Positions 44,570-55,297 of a stretch of DNA of 64,000 bases are shown piece after piece. Positions within the stretch are counted from its first letter, which is position 1. Each line of letters begins with the position of its first letter. Source of the DNA: CAWKAO01 sp963847665 (GTDB lineage Bacteria > Actinomycetota > Humimicrobiia > Humimicrobiales > Humimicrobiaceae). The notes under the pieces are model-generated. The model saw nothing but the letters and a program-made list of their open reading frames with translations, was not told the origin of the DNA and did not search any database. Both the position numbers and the translations under genes were made by a program. The stretch is from NCBI GenBank assembly GCA_963847665.1, contig CAWKAO010000002.1, positions 310,001 to 374,000 on the forward strand, written 5' to 3'.

Positions 44570-45495
44570 AGAAGTTAAAAAGAGATTTTCTGACCTTAAA
44601 AGATTTTTCAGGTGAGGAAATAAAAGAAATCATCAGGCTGAGTTCTGAAATAAAAAAAGATGGAAAAAAATTCTCTAAGATACTTGAAGGTAAAAATTTT
44701 GCCATGCTGTTTGACAAGCATTCTACACGGACGAGGCTCTCTTTTGAAGCAGGTATAGCCCAGATGGGAGGCAATTGCATCTATCTTGATAAAGAGACCC
44801 TGCAGATAAAAAGAGGGGAAACAATCGAAGACAGTGCAAGGATTTTTTCTGGATACCTGGATGGTTTAATAATCAGGACCTATGCACAGGAGACAGTAGA
44901 ATTATTCGCAAAAAACAGCAGTATTCCCATAATAAACGGGCTCACTGATAAATATCATCCCTGCCAGATAATCTCTGATCTTTTTACGATCCATGAATTG
45001 AGCCTTTTAACGGAGTCACTCAAATTTACTTATGTGGGTGACTGCAACAATGTTTTAAACAGCCTTTTAATAGGGTTTGTAAAACTCGGTATTGATATAA
45101 CTGTAGGTTGTTCAAAAAAATATGGTCCTGATGCAGGACTAATGAACTATTTAATGATTGAGACAAAAAAGACTGGATCAAAAATAAAAGTCGTAAATGA
45201 TGCTTTAGAAGCAGTAAAAGGCGCAGATATAATCTATACTGATGTATGGGTAAGCATGGGCGATGAAGGTTCGCATGATAAAATCTCAGAACTCAGCAGT
45301 TTCCAGATAAACAAAGGACTTCTGTCACATGCGATCCCGGAAGTAAAAATAATGCACTGCCTGCCTGCGCACAGGGGCCAGGAGATAACTTCCGAAGTTA
45401 TGGATGGCCAAAATTCTATAGTTTTCCTTCAGGCTGAAAACAGGTTATATGCCCAGAAAGCATTACTTGCTTTTTTGTTTTCTGATCAGCTCTAA
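44566..45495 (+). CDS. argF: Ornithine carbamoyltransferase
   Basis: From ATG 44566 the product has 309 residues. STRTRLSFEAG binds carbamoyl phosphate, HPCQIISDLFTIHE the transition state region, DVWVSMGDEGSHD is the SMG loop for ornithine, and HCLPAHRGQEI holds the catalytic cysteine. The start overlaps the argD stop (ATGA), a sign of translational coupling; a longer frame from 44533 would overlap argD further. It makes citrulline from ornithine. Confidence 0.95.
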   Translation: MKKLKRDFLTLKDFSGEEIKEIIRLSSEIKKDGKKFSKILEGKNFAMLFDKHSTRTRLSFEAGIAQMGGNCIYLDKETLQIKRGETIEDSARIFSGYLDGLIIRTYAQETVELFAKNSSIPIINGLTDKYHPCQIISDLFTIHELSLLTESLKFTYVGDCNNVLNSLLIGFVKLGIDITVGCSKKYGPDAGLMNYLMIETKKTGSKIKVVNDALEAVKGADIIYTDVWVSMGDEGSHDKISELSSFQINKGLLSHAIPEVKIMHCLPAHRGQEITSEVMDGQNSIVFLQAENRLYAQKALLAFLFSDQL

Positions 45496-45538
45496 CTGGA
45501 TACTAAAATGTGAAGCTTAATAAAAATATTTTTCTTAA

Positions 45539-45555
45539 ACGGTATTTAATACCGT
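45539..45555. promoter_or_regulatory. 17 bp palindrome before argR
   Basis: ACGGTATTTAATACCGT is a perfect palindrome with a central T, 28 bp upstream of the argR start in the 88 bp argF-argR gap. No T-run follows, so it is not a terminator. It could be an operator for an internal promoter of argR-G-H. Confidence 0.35.
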
Positions 45556-45583
45556 GGATCAAAATTAAGGGAACGAGATAAAA

Positions 45584-46039
45584 ATGAACAGATCTGAAAG
45601 GATAAAAAGTATAAGAGAGATTATCAAAAGGAAGAAGATATCCTCACAGGAACAATTGATGTCTGAATTATCAACAGCAGGTTTTAAAGTGACCCAATCT
45701 ACAGTATCGAGAGACATAGAACTCTTAAACCTAGTAAAGGTAAGGGATGCGGACCAGAATGAGTATTATTCATTAAAACCAAACTATCTGAGAGACCCTC
45801 ATGTCGGTCTTATAAGGGTAAAGTTAAAATTTAAGGAAAATGTAATCCTGGTCGAAAAGGCAAAAAATATACTGGTGATCAAGACAAATCCTGGAGAGGC
45901 ACAGGGAGTGGCCGCAGCAATAGATGGGTCAAATTTTGAATCCATCCTGGGTACAGTTGCAGGGGACGATACGATCATATGTGTAGTGGATAATGATACA
46001 AATGCATCGAGGATGATGAAAATGTTTAAAGATATGTAG
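45584..46039 (+). CDS. argR: Arginine repressor ArgR
   Basis: This 151-residue regulator has an N-terminal winged helix (1-70: ERIKSIREIIKRKKISSQEQ, FKVTQSTVSRDIELLNLVKV) and a C-terminal hexamerisation and arginine-binding domain with NPGEAQGVAAAIDGSNFESI and GTVAGDDTIICV. With arginine bound it represses arginine synthesis genes at ARG boxes. Its place inside the arg operon allows feedback on its own synthesis and on argG and argH. Confidence 0.96.
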   Translation: MNRSERIKSIREIIKRKKISSQEQLMSELSTAGFKVTQSTVSRDIELLNLVKVRDADQNEYYSLKPNYLRDPHVGLIRVKLKFKENVILVEKAKNILVIKTNPGEAQGVAAAIDGSNFESILGTVAGDDTIICVVDNDTNASRMMKMFKDM

Positions 46040-46129
46040 AATATTCATAAATTTATTTTTATTTAGAAAATAAAACTTAAAACCTGAACCCTAACTTGTT
46101 TATTTATAAAAGAAAGGATGTTTTTAACA

Positions 46130-47326
46130 ATGAAAGATAAAGTCATACTTGCTTATTCGGGAGGACTTGACACTTCAGTATCAATAAAGTGGATAAAAGA
46201 AAACTATAATATGGATGTTGTAGCAATCCTTATTGACTGTGGTCAGCCTGATGATCTTGAGGAAGCAAAAAAAAGGGCACTGGAAAATGGGGCATTAGAT
46301 TCGAGAATAGTAGATGCAAGAAAAGAGTATATAGAAGACTTTATCATACCGGCCCTGAAAGCAAACCTTAAATATGAAAAAAATTATGTACTTGCCACTG
46401 CGCTTGCAAGACCGCTGATAGTTAAGAAACTTGTGGAGGTCGCAAAAGAGTACAACGCAAAAGCCATTGCACACGGGTGCACAGCAAAAGGTAATGACCA
46501 GGTGAGATTTGATGTAGGAATAAGAAGTTTAAACCCCGGGTTGAAGATAATCGCACCCTTGAGGGAATGGAAATTGACAAGGGAAGAAGAAATAGAGTAT
46601 GCAAAAAAATATGGTATAAAAATAAATGTTACGAAGAAATCCCCATACAGTATAGACGAAAACCTCTGGGGTAGAAGCATTGAATGCGGAGAGCTTGAAA
46701 ATCCGTGGAATGAGCCCCCTGACGGGATCTATGGTTGGACCAAGATACAACATTCACCTGAAAGCCAGGAATATATAGATATCGGATTTGAAATGGGTAT
46801 TCCTACAACATTAAATGAAGTTAAAAAAGATCTTTTTGAGATTATAAAAAGTTTAAATGTAATTGCCGGTTCTTATGGAATAGGCAGGTCCGATATGGTC
46901 GAAAACAGACTGATAGGTATAAAATCACGAGAGATATACGAAGCTCCGGCCGCTACAATACTGATAGAAGCACACAGGCAGCTTGAAAGTCTTGTCCTTG
47001 ATAGAGAGCTGGTACATTATAAATATATTATAGAAGAAAAAATGTCCGAGATGGTATATTACGGGCTGTGGTTTTCCCCGCTTATGGACTGCATAAAAAG
47101 TTTTATGGAAGAAAGCCAGCAATATGTCAGCGGTTCAATAAGAGTAAAACTGGGGATCAAAAGTTTTTCAGTAGTCGGAAGAAAATCTGATAACTCACTA
47201 TACGATGTAAGCCTTGCTACCTATGATAAGGGCGATGTCTTTGACCCAAAACATTCAGAGAGTTTTATAAAAATATGGGGCTATCCTTACGAGATACTCG
47301 GGTCAAAAGGCAGAATAAAAAAGTGA
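46130..47326 (+). CDS. argG: Argininosuccinate synthase
   Basis: This enzyme of about 398 residues joins citrulline and aspartate with ATP. The PP-loop motif AYSGGLDTSVSIKWIKENYN is at the N-terminus. GCTAKGNDQVRFDVGIRSLN and PYSIDENLWGRSIECGELEN match the family exactly. I prefer ATG 46130; ATG 46118 would add four residues and lies right next to AGAAAGG. It precedes argH by 50 bp. Confidence 0.96.
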   Translation: MKDKVILAYSGGLDTSVSIKWIKENYNMDVVAILIDCGQPDDLEEAKKRALENGALDSRIVDARKEYIEDFIIPALKANLKYEKNYVLATALARPLIVKKLVEVAKEYNAKAIAHGCTAKGNDQVRFDVGIRSLNPGLKIIAPLREWKLTREEEIEYAKKYGIKINVTKKSPYSIDENLWGRSIECGELENPWNEPPDGIYGWTKIQHSPESQEYIDIGFEMGIPTTLNEVKKDLFEIIKSLNVIAGSYGIGRSDMVENRLIGIKSREIYEAPAATILIEAHRQLESLVLDRELVHYKYIIEEKMSEMVYYGLWFSPLMDCIKSFMEESQQYVSGSIRVKLGIKSFSVVGRKSDNSLYDVSLATYDKGDVFDPKHSESFIKIWGYPYEILGSKGRIKK

Positions 47327-47376
47327 CCCTCCCGGACTTATTGTAATATTCTATTTAGTTTTAGAAAGCAGTAATC

Positions 47377-48828
47377 ATGAAAAAAGAAAAAATATGGAAG
47401 GGCAGGATAGGCAGTGATCCAGACGCAATGGCAGAAAGTTTTACTGCTTCTATAGGTATAGATAAAGATCTGTTTCTTGAGGACCTGACAGGGACCGCTG
47501 CATATGTTATTGGTCTTGAAAATATTGGAATAATAAACAGGATTGAACTTAAAAAAATACTTGCCGGTTTAAAAGAAGTTAAAAACAAAATAGTATCTTC
47601 CAGCATAGAACTCAGTATTTATGAGGACATACATAGTCTTGTCGAGGGTGAGCTTACCGGGAGCCTGGGGGAGATCGCTGGAAAGATCCATACCGGACGA
47701 AGCAGGAACGACCAGATAGTATTGGATGAGCTGATATTTGTAAAGAGATCAATAAAAGAGATCCTGCTCTCGCTTCTGGACCTGGAAAGAACACTGCTCG
47801 ATATGGGGTTGGAAAACGAAGGTCTTGTATTCTGCGCTTATACCCACATGCAAAAAGCACAGCCTGTTCTTGTGACCCATTATCTTTTTTCATTTTTTGA
47901 AAGATTTGCAAGAAATATAAAAAAACTGCTGGGCCTGTTTGAAGACTGTGATTACATGCCGCTTGGAGCCGGCGCCTGCACAGGAAGTGGTTATCCAATA
48001 AATACAGGCCTGCTGGCTGAAATATTAAAGTTTGGCTCAACCGGCAAAAACAGTATGGATATTGTCAGCAACAGGGATTTTATGGTAGATTTTGCTTACT
48101 GCTGTACAATGATAATGCTCAATCTCAGCAGATTTTGTGAAGATCTTATAATCTATAACTCCCAGGAATTTTCGTATATCAATATCGATGAGTCATTCTG
48201 CACTGGAAGCAGTATTATGCCTCAGAAGAAGAACCCTGATATCCTGGAATTAATAAAAGGTAAGAGTGCCGTTGCCATCGGAAATATTGTGCAAATACTC
48301 ACACTTTTAAAAGGGTTACCTTCGACTTATAACAGTGATATGCAGGAAGATAAAAAAATCATACTAAATGCGAGAACTGATACTTTAAACAGTCTAAAGA
48401 TCTTTACAAAAGTATTGCAAAATATCAGTTTTAATAAAGAAATACTAAAAAATAGCCTGAAGACCGGACATATCGAAGCAACAGATGCCGCAGACTACCT
48501 GGTAAAAAAAGGTGAGACTTTTAGAAAGGCCCATAACATAATAGGAAAGATCGTCGGTACCTGCCTTAAGGAAGGCATAAGACTGAAAGATGTTCCGTTA
48601 AAACAGCTAAGGGATTATTCGAAATATTTTGGACCGGATTTTTATGATCTTATCGACCCGGAGATCTGTATTGAGTCAAAGGTCACAGATTGCGGGACCT
48701 CTACAAAATCTGTCTCTAAAAGGATCAAAGAAAATAAAAAACGGATAACTGATATTGAAAGTGCAATCAGCCAGCTGGATAAAAGAATACCTGATCTGGA
48801 TGAAATAATAGGACTCGTTAAACTCTGA
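47377..48828 (+). CDS. argH: Argininosuccinate lyase
   Basis: This 483-residue lyase of the fumarase/aspartase superfamily releases arginine and fumarate. HTGRSRNDQIVLDELIF, YTHMQKAQPVLVTHYLFSFF and the signature GSSIMPQKKNPDILELIKGK are present, with catalytic His and Ser in place. It ends in TGATG overlap with the U32 gene, so the peptidase may be co-transcribed with the arg genes. Confidence 0.95.
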   Translation: MKKEKIWKGRIGSDPDAMAESFTASIGIDKDLFLEDLTGTAAYVIGLENIGIINRIELKKILAGLKEVKNKIVSSSIELSIYEDIHSLVEGELTGSLGEIAGKIHTGRSRNDQIVLDELIFVKRSIKEILLSLLDLERTLLDMGLENEGLVFCAYTHMQKAQPVLVTHYLFSFFERFARNIKKLLGLFEDCDYMPLGAGACTGSGYPINTGLLAEILKFGSTGKNSMDIVSNRDFMVDFAYCCTMIMLNLSRFCEDLIIYNSQEFSYINIDESFCTGSSIMPQKKNPDILELIKGKSAVAIGNIVQILTLLKGLPSTYNSDMQEDKKIILNARTDTLNSLKIFTKVLQNISFNKEILKNSLKTGHIEATDAADYLVKKGETFRKAHNIIGKIVGTCLKEGIRLKDVPLKQLRDYSKYFGPDFYDLIDPEICIESKVTDCGTSTKSVSKRIKENKKRITDIESAISQLDKRIPDLDEIIGLVKL

Positions 48829-51188
48829 TGGCTGCCATATCACATAGCCACAAAAATAGGATGGAACTGGTAAGTCCGGCTGGAGGATGGGAGCAGCTGG
48901 TAGCAGCAATAAACGGCGGGGCAGATGCAGTATATGCAGGGCTTAAAAAGTTCAGTGCCCGTGCTTATGCCGGTAATTTTGAACTTCCTCAAATGAAAAG
49001 AGCAGTAAAAACTGCTCATGAAAACGGAGTAAAAGTCTTTCTTGCCTTAAATACTCTTATCAAGGATATTGAATTTAAGGAGATCACCAATTTACTTAAT
49101 GCATATTTAGATATTTGCCAGGATGGAGTGATAATACAGGACCTGGGATTTTATGAAGTCATAAACGACCTTTTCCCGGGAATAAGGGTACATGCAAGCA
49201 CGCAATTAAGCATTCACAATAAAAGGTCTGTGGAGTTTTTAAAAGATGTCGGTATTTGCAGGACGGTATTGGCTAGAGAAATGACTTTAAAGGAGATCTG
49301 TGCTGCAGGGGAAGAAAATACCATGGAACTTGAAGTCTTTGTACACGGTTCCCAATGCTATAGCTATTCCGGCAAATGTTTTTTCAGCTCATTTACTGGT
49401 TCAAGAAGTGGGAACAGGGGAAGATGCACGCAACCGTGCAGGATGAAGTACGGTATCGTTTCAGGAACAGATCCACTTATTGAAGATGCATATTTACTAA
49501 GTAAGAGTGACCTCTGCACACTTGAACTGATCCCAGAACTCGCAGAAAGTGGGATAAATGCACTAAAAATAGAAGGAAGGATGAAAAGCCCTGAATATGT
49601 AGGCATAGTCACCAGTATCTATAGAAAATATATTGATCTATATCAAAAAGATCCTGAAAACTTCTTCATAGACGAGAGAGATGTCTATAAGATCACACAA
49701 ATATTTTCAAGAGAGACCGGAACCGGTTATTTTTTGAAAAATCTTCCTGAAGATATTATCTCTTTAAAAAGATCGGGTAGTGTTGGAAACTTCCTGGGCA
49801 GGATAATAAGAATAGAGAAAGATTCTGTTTTTCTAAAAAGTAAATGGAGATTAAATAAGGACGATCTTATAGAGTTCTGGACAAATAGAGGCAATATTCA
49901 GCTGAGATTAAAAAATTTCAATATTATAGAAGAAGACAAAGGCAAGGTTTCATACAGAATAGATACACCCGGGGATTTTCGGGCAAGTATTGGTGACAGA
50001 GTCTTTAAGTCATTTGATTCGTCTCTTGATAAAGAGGCAAAAGGGCTTTTTATCAAGGGAATAAATGTAAAAGAAGAGAACTTAAAAATCAAAGGCCCGA
50101 GAACAGTTTCTGTAGCAATAAAAGAAAAACAGTTAAATGCTGATGAGATTGCTGAGTATTACAGGGATTATGATGACCTTATCGATAGATCTAAAACATC
50201 TTCAGCAATAAAAAAAATTGTAAACAGGAGTCAGGTTAAGGCCGGCCTTATCCTTGAGGTATATAATATGGCACATGCTTCATCGATCGGGGGTGCGACG
50301 GTAAAGACAATAGTTTTAAATAATTTTCAGCAGACCTTCTTGGACCTAAAAAATAATATAAGCAACTTAAAAGAATTATTAAAAAAATGTAGAGCTGATG
50401 GTGTTGAACTTGTTATTAAGACACCGGATATTATTTATGATAGTGATTTTAAAAAACTTGAAGAAGGTTGCCTTGAACTTTGTGATTCCGGTTTTTATAA
50501 CTATTCAGTATCAAACCTTGGGGTCTTGAATTATTTATCCCTGATGTCCGGATCCATAAGTAGGCATGCTTTAAAAAAACCACTTCATATTTTCCTGGAT
50601 CACGGAATAAATATATTTAATAGCAAAGCAATCTTATTTTTTAACAGGATCATTGGTAAAAACAAAAATATGATCTTAAAAGACGTAGTGCTGTCTGCAG
50701 AACTCTGTGTAAGCGAGATAAAAAACATTATCGATCTTGCGTGGCAAAATAAAACAGATAATATCAGTAAATCTGTATACAGTTATGGGTATTATCCGGT
50801 TATGGCAGCAAGAATAAATATAAACGATCTTATAAAAGTTAAAAAAGATATTTATACGAAGGAAGATCTATATTTGACAGACAGAAAAAAGTACAGGTTC
50901 AAAATAATTAGTGATCATAACAAAAATGCTGTTTTTTTGAATTCAAAAAAGATATGCAATTTTTTTGATCTGCCGGATATTATTGATAGCGGAATAAATA
51001 ATATCTATATAGACACCAGGACGTTCACTCAAAAAGAGATCGAAATAATAATACAAGTCTATGAAAAGGGGATCAATTATATAAGTAAAGGAATGGGGAA
51101 AGAACTAGAAAAAATAACAACCCGGGCTTCTAAAAATAATCTGTTTTCAGACTATACGAGGGGACATCTATACAGGGGAGTAATCTGA
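48828..51188 (+). CDS. U32-family peptidase-like protein (RlhA/TrhP type)
   Basis: This 786-residue protein begins ELVSPAGGWEQLVAAINGGA-DAVYAG (family start near residue 12), then AREMTLKEICAAGEENTMEL and the U32 signature EVFVHGSQCYSYSGKCFFSS with the later cysteines GRCTQPCRMKYG, which in RlhA/TrhP-type proteins ligate an Fe-S cluster. A second, long C-terminal part (about 400-786) is typical of the longer members with a DUF3656 region. Such proteins hydroxylate rRNA or tRNA rather than cleave peptides. The start overlaps argH. Confidence 0.85.
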   Translation: MAAISHSHKNRMELVSPAGGWEQLVAAINGGADAVYAGLKKFSARAYAGNFELPQMKRAVKTAHENGVKVFLALNTLIKDIEFKEITNLLNAYLDICQDGVIIQDLGFYEVINDLFPGIRVHASTQLSIHNKRSVEFLKDVGICRTVLAREMTLKEICAAGEENTMELEVFVHGSQCYSYSGKCFFSSFTGSRSGNRGRCTQPCRMKYGIVSGTDPLIEDAYLLSKSDLCTLELIPELAESGINALKIEGRMKSPEYVGIVTSIYRKYIDLYQKDPENFFIDERDVYKITQIFSRETGTGYFLKNLPEDIISLKRSGSVGNFLGRIIRIEKDSVFLKSKWRLNKDDLIEFWTNRGNIQLRLKNFNIIEEDKGKVSYRIDTPGDFRASIGDRVFKSFDSSLDKEAKGLFIKGINVKEENLKIKGPRTVSVAIKEKQLNADEIAEYYRDYDDLIDRSKTSSAIKKIVNRSQVKAGLILEVYNMAHASSIGGATVKTIVLNNFQQTFLDLKNNISNLKELLKKCRADGVELVIKTPDIIYDSDFKKLEEGCLELCDSGFYNYSVSNLGVLNYLSLMSGSISRHALKKPLHIFLDHGINIFNSKAILFFNRIIGKNKNMILKDVVLSAELCVSEIKNIIDLAWQNKTDNISKSVYSYGYYPVMAARININDLIKVKKDIYTKEDLYLTDRKKYRFKIISDHNKNAVFLNSKKICNFFDLPDIIDSGINNIYIDTRTFTQKEIEIIIQVYEKGINYISKGMGKELEKITTRASKNNLFSDYTRGHLYRGVI

Positions 51189-51209
51189 TCTCCAGCCGGT
51201 AAAGGTTTT

Positions 51210-52115
51210 TTATTCCTGGTTTTTAAACCTGGACCAAGGTACAAGCATGGAAACTCTCTTTTTATATTCGAAGTATTCGGGCCTTGAAGCAGTAATATGC
51301 TTTTCCATCATGGGAATGCTTATAAATAAAAATAGAAGAGTAACAATAATAGGGCCCGCAACAGTAAACCACATCTGGAATGCCAAACTGAGCTGCATCA
51401 GCCATAGACCCCACCAGAACGTTATTTCGGCGAAATAATTTGGATGACGTGAACAACGCCATAAACCAGAGTCTATATGCTGTGTACTGCTTAAGTTATT
51501 TCTTCTAAACAGGTCCATCTGTCTGTCGGAAACAAACTGTAAAATTACTGCAGCTATACAAATGATAAACCCAAAAACTGTAAGAAAATTTACAGAGTCC
51601 TTAGAAATTGTCCCAAAGTAAACCGGGATGAGTGCTGCAAACACAACAAATGTAGGTATAAGATTTATTCCAAAAAGATTGGTAAAAAACCATAACCTGG
51701 GGGAATTTCTTTTTAGCATCGTATATCTCCAATCCTGATGTGCAAGTCCCTCCCATCTCAGTGCCCAATTTAGTGTCAACCTTATTGCCCAAATTGATAT
51801 GGCTATTAAAAATAATAAATCAGCAGGAGCAATATGAAATTTTTTTAAAGCCGCTAACCAGCACAGGATTATGACGACTGGTGCAACGCTCCAGTAAGGG
51901 TCATAGAGGCTTGCGTTTTTATACACTATTCCGAGTCCCCATATTATAAGGGTCGCCAATACATCTGATATAAAAGTAATAAGTAATACATCAAGGTCAG
52001 GAAAAAAACTTTTTAAAGTGAAAAAAACGATAATGGCAGCAATAAATGCAAGTGAATATGCAAAAAGGACAATTATAAACGACGAGACCAGGGTCCTCTT
52101 TTCGGTATTTTTCAA
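51210..52115 (-). CDS. DUF1295 / steroid 5-alpha-reductase-like membrane protein
   Basis: This 301-residue protein has about 7 hydrophobic segments. The motif SGLWRCSRHPNYFAEITFWW (about 220-239), with the HPNYF core and C-terminal RPEYFEYKKRVSMLVPW, defines the DUF1295/isoprenylcysteine methyltransferase-like fold. ASLYDPYWSVAPVVIIL near the N-terminus is typical too. Reductase or methyltransferase activity on lipid-like substrates is possible, but unproven. It is convergent with the U32 gene (21 bp) and lies 42 bp after the PBP on the same strand. Confidence 0.8.
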   Translation of the reverse strand: MKNTEKRTLVSSFIIVLFAYSLAFIAAIIVFFTLKSFFPDLDVLLITFISDVLATLIIWGLGIVYKNASLYDPYWSVAPVVIILCWLAALKKFHIAPADLLFLIAISIWAIRLTLNWALRWEGLAHQDWRYTMLKRNSPRLWFFTNLFGINLIPTFVVFAALIPVYFGTISKDSVNFLTVFGFIICIAAVILQFVSDRQMDLFRRNNLSSTQHIDSGLWRCSRHPNYFAEITFWWGLWLMQLSLAFQMWFTVAGPIIVTLLFLFISIPMMEKHITASRPEYFEYKKRVSMLVPWSRFKNQE

Positions 52116-52157
52116 CTTTATATTTCTCCAGGGTCTTTTTGATTTAAGTATCTCATA

Positions 52158-55053
52158 TTAACCAGATGTTCCTGTAGAACCAGTTGTTTCAGTTGTCGCT
52201 GTCGTCTCAGTCGCAGTCGAACCTGAATCCTGTATTGTTATTATAATATTAGAACCATAATCAAGATAAGTATCCTTGGAGGGGGTCTGGCTTATGACTT
52301 TACCGGAGTAAGACGCATCGGGAAGTACACTTACTGAAAAACCCAATCCCTCAAGCAGAGTAACAGCATCCGATTTTTTCATATTTATAACAGCAGGAAC
52401 TTTTATTCCCAGACTGATCTTGACTATGACCTCTGATCCTTTTAAATAAACAGTGCCAGATTCTGGAATCTGGGCAAATACTTTATCTATCTCCTTATCG
52501 CTTTCTTCATATACTATAGTGATATTTTTAAATCCTTTTGCCTCAAGCAGGTCTATTGCGTCTTTTTCTATTTTACCAATAACATCAGGTATCGAACTTT
52601 CAGGGTCTTCTCCCTTACTTATGTAGATAGTAACCACTGTTGTCTTATCTACCTTGGAAAGAGCTGCGGGATTCTGGGAAAAGATCCTATCTACAGGCTG
52701 GTCCGAATTATATTCATACTTTATTTCAGGTTCTTTAAGGCCGATACCCTTGATAAGTTTTAGGGCTTTTTCTTTTGTGATCCCTGTTAGGTCCGGCATG
52801 TCGTATTTCTGGAGTCCCTTGCTTATATATATATCTATATCTAGAGGATTGCCATTTTTTGCCTCGATTATAGTACCAGGACCGGGATCAGTATTAAATA
52901 TTATATTTTCATTGTATGTCTCATCTGTCTCATAGATCTCATTGATGACAAAATAAAGATCAGAGAACATCTGTCTGACGTTATCGATATTCTGTCCTAT
53001 TACATCGGGCACCGTTACTTTATTGTGGATATCACAGAACTCGACAGGCTCCTTACCCTGTACGAAAATCATAAAACCTATACTTTCCCTGGGACACCAC
53101 GGAGTCGGAAGTTTGCCGGAATCCTTGCAGACTTCGATATCCAACAGGGAATTACCAGGGACTTTAAACTCTTCTACTTGCTTTCCCTCAAGTGCGGCGG
53201 ACATGAATTCCCTCCAGATATCTGCGGGGTAAGAGCCACCTACTATTGTCCTGCCATTTATTGGTTCCATGGGTTGATTGGATTCAAGGAAACCCATCCA
53301 TACAACTGTTGTCAGTTCAGGAGTATATCCAGCAAACCATGCATCCCTGTAATCACTTGTAGTCCCGGTCTTTCCAGCAGCAGGCCTCCCTATGTTTGCA
53401 CCTTTTCCTGTACCTTCGAGTATTACTTTTTCAAGGATATTTGTTACAAAGTATGCTTCAGGTTCTTCCATTACCCTGTGATTATTATCATTTAGTTCAG
53501 GGTCATACTCATAGAGCATATTTCCCAGAGAGTCTGTTATTTTAGTTATACAAACAGGATCACTATAGTATCCATTATTTGAAAGAGTAGAAAATATTTT
53601 TGATATATCCAATGGAGAGACACCTTCTTCAAGGCCTCCGAGAGCGATAGCAGGATTGCTGCCGATATCATAGATGAACATATCCTCACAGAGTTTTTCT
53701 ACATTTTCCGCACCTACTTGTCATCATCAGTTGAGCATAAACAACATTTACGGAATATATTGTTGCATCTATTACTGTCATCGTGTCTGTCTCATAGTTT
53801 TTACCGCCATAGTTCTCGACCCTCCAGTCAGGACCTGAAGGCATATCTATTACCAGTGGACCATTAGGGTTATAAGTATCATTGGGAGACATATGCTGTC
53901 TTATAGATTCCATCAACACCGTGGTCTTAAAAACAGATCCGGGCTGCCTTTTGCCCTGTGTCGCGACATTGAATTTATTTTCGTTGTAATCTTTTCCTCC
54001 TATTAGAGCATAGATATAACCATTGGTAGGATCAACAGATATAAGTGCATATGAAGGGCCTGGTTCTTCTGGAAATACGGTATCTATGGATTCCTCGGCT
54101 TTTTTCTGAAGATCCGGATCAAGTGTGGTATATATCCTGAGTCCGCCTTTAAAAACGTCATAGTCTGTAAACTTTTTTTCATAAAGCTGTTGTTTTACAT
54201 AATCAATAAAATAGGGTGCAAATACGTAACTGGTACCGTCACTTCCTGAACCCTGATCATTATTTAATATTATAGGCTCTGAAATTGATTCAAGGTATTG
54301 ATCGCTATTTATAAATCCCTGGTCATACATCATTTTAAGCACAAGGTTTCTTCTGCTTTTTGCTTTTTCAGAATTATTAAAAGGATTATATATCTCTGGA
54401 GACCTGACAAGCGCTGCCAGCATCGCAGACTGTGAAACATCAAGCTCACTTGCACTTACTCCAAAATAGGTCTGTGCAGCTTTTTCGACCCCGTAAGAAC
54501 CTGAACCGAAATAAATGGTATTTAAATACATCTCAAGGATCTTATCTTTAGTGTAATTTCTTTCGAGCTGTATAGCGATGACTGCTTCATTTATTTTTCT
54601 TCTAAAAGTCTTGTCGGGACTGAAATAGACATTTTTAATATATTGCATTGTTATGGTGCTGGCACCCTGCTCCAGGGTACCTGTCCTGATATCAGCAATG
54701 AAAGCACCCATTATCCTTCTGTAATCTACACCCTGATGGTCGTAATACCTTTTATCTTCAACCGCTACAATTGCATTTTTTATACTTTCAGACATCTGGT
54801 CGAAATGTATTATTTCCCTGTTTTCTTCTGCATGAAATTCAGTGATGAGACTTCCATCTATTGCGTATACCTTGGAAGTCTCTGCTATTGCTGATGGTGT
54901 AAGTTCCTCGATCGAGGGCAAGGTCCTCAGGAAAATAAAACCTCCAATAAGAACAATAGCGATTAAAAGCACTGCACATACAAGGACAAAGATGCCGAAA
55001 ATTTTTAAGCAGCCTTTAGTTCTGGTTTTTTCAGTTGTTTTATTAATTCCCAT
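52158..55053 (-). CDS. Class A penicillin-binding protein with four PASTA repeats (one frame break)
   Basis: From ATG 55053: short cytoplasmic tail, TM (about 17-40), GT51 glycosyltransferase domain (AVEDKRYYDHQGVDYRRIMG, ASTITMQYIKN) and transpeptidase domain with SxxK in PGSVFKTTV and SVN in YSVNVVYAQL. Near 53718-53719 one base must be skipped to read VGAENVEKLCEDMFIYD, and KTGTTSDYRDAWFAGYTPE holds the KTG box. Four PASTA repeats follow (about VIGQNIDNVRQMF, LTGITKEKALKLI, VIGKIEKDAIDLL, VINMKKSDAVTLL), then a Thr/Ser/Glu tail. The joined length is about 964 residues. It polymerises and cross-links peptidoglycan; PASTA probably senses muropeptides. The break is likely a base error. Confidence 0.9.
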
Positions 55054-55297
55054 TGCTATCCTGTATTATAACCTAACTTTCTAAAAAAAAATAAATACTA
55101 TATAAAATCAGTAATATTAAAAAAATTAGGTCCATTGTCGTTGAAGTTAGTAGACGTATTTATAAAAGAATTGGTTTAATTTTTAAGATAATATGTTAAT
55201 ATTTATTACAATTTTTTGTGTTTATATAGTATTGAACACATGTGATATTACATACCTGTTTTATTGATTTTACTTTTTAATATCAGGATTGAGTCAA

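Noticed and set aside
55054..55297. T-box leader in front of tyrS
   Set aside because: The gap is AT-rich without the conserved GGUGGNACC antiterminator motif or a clear terminator.
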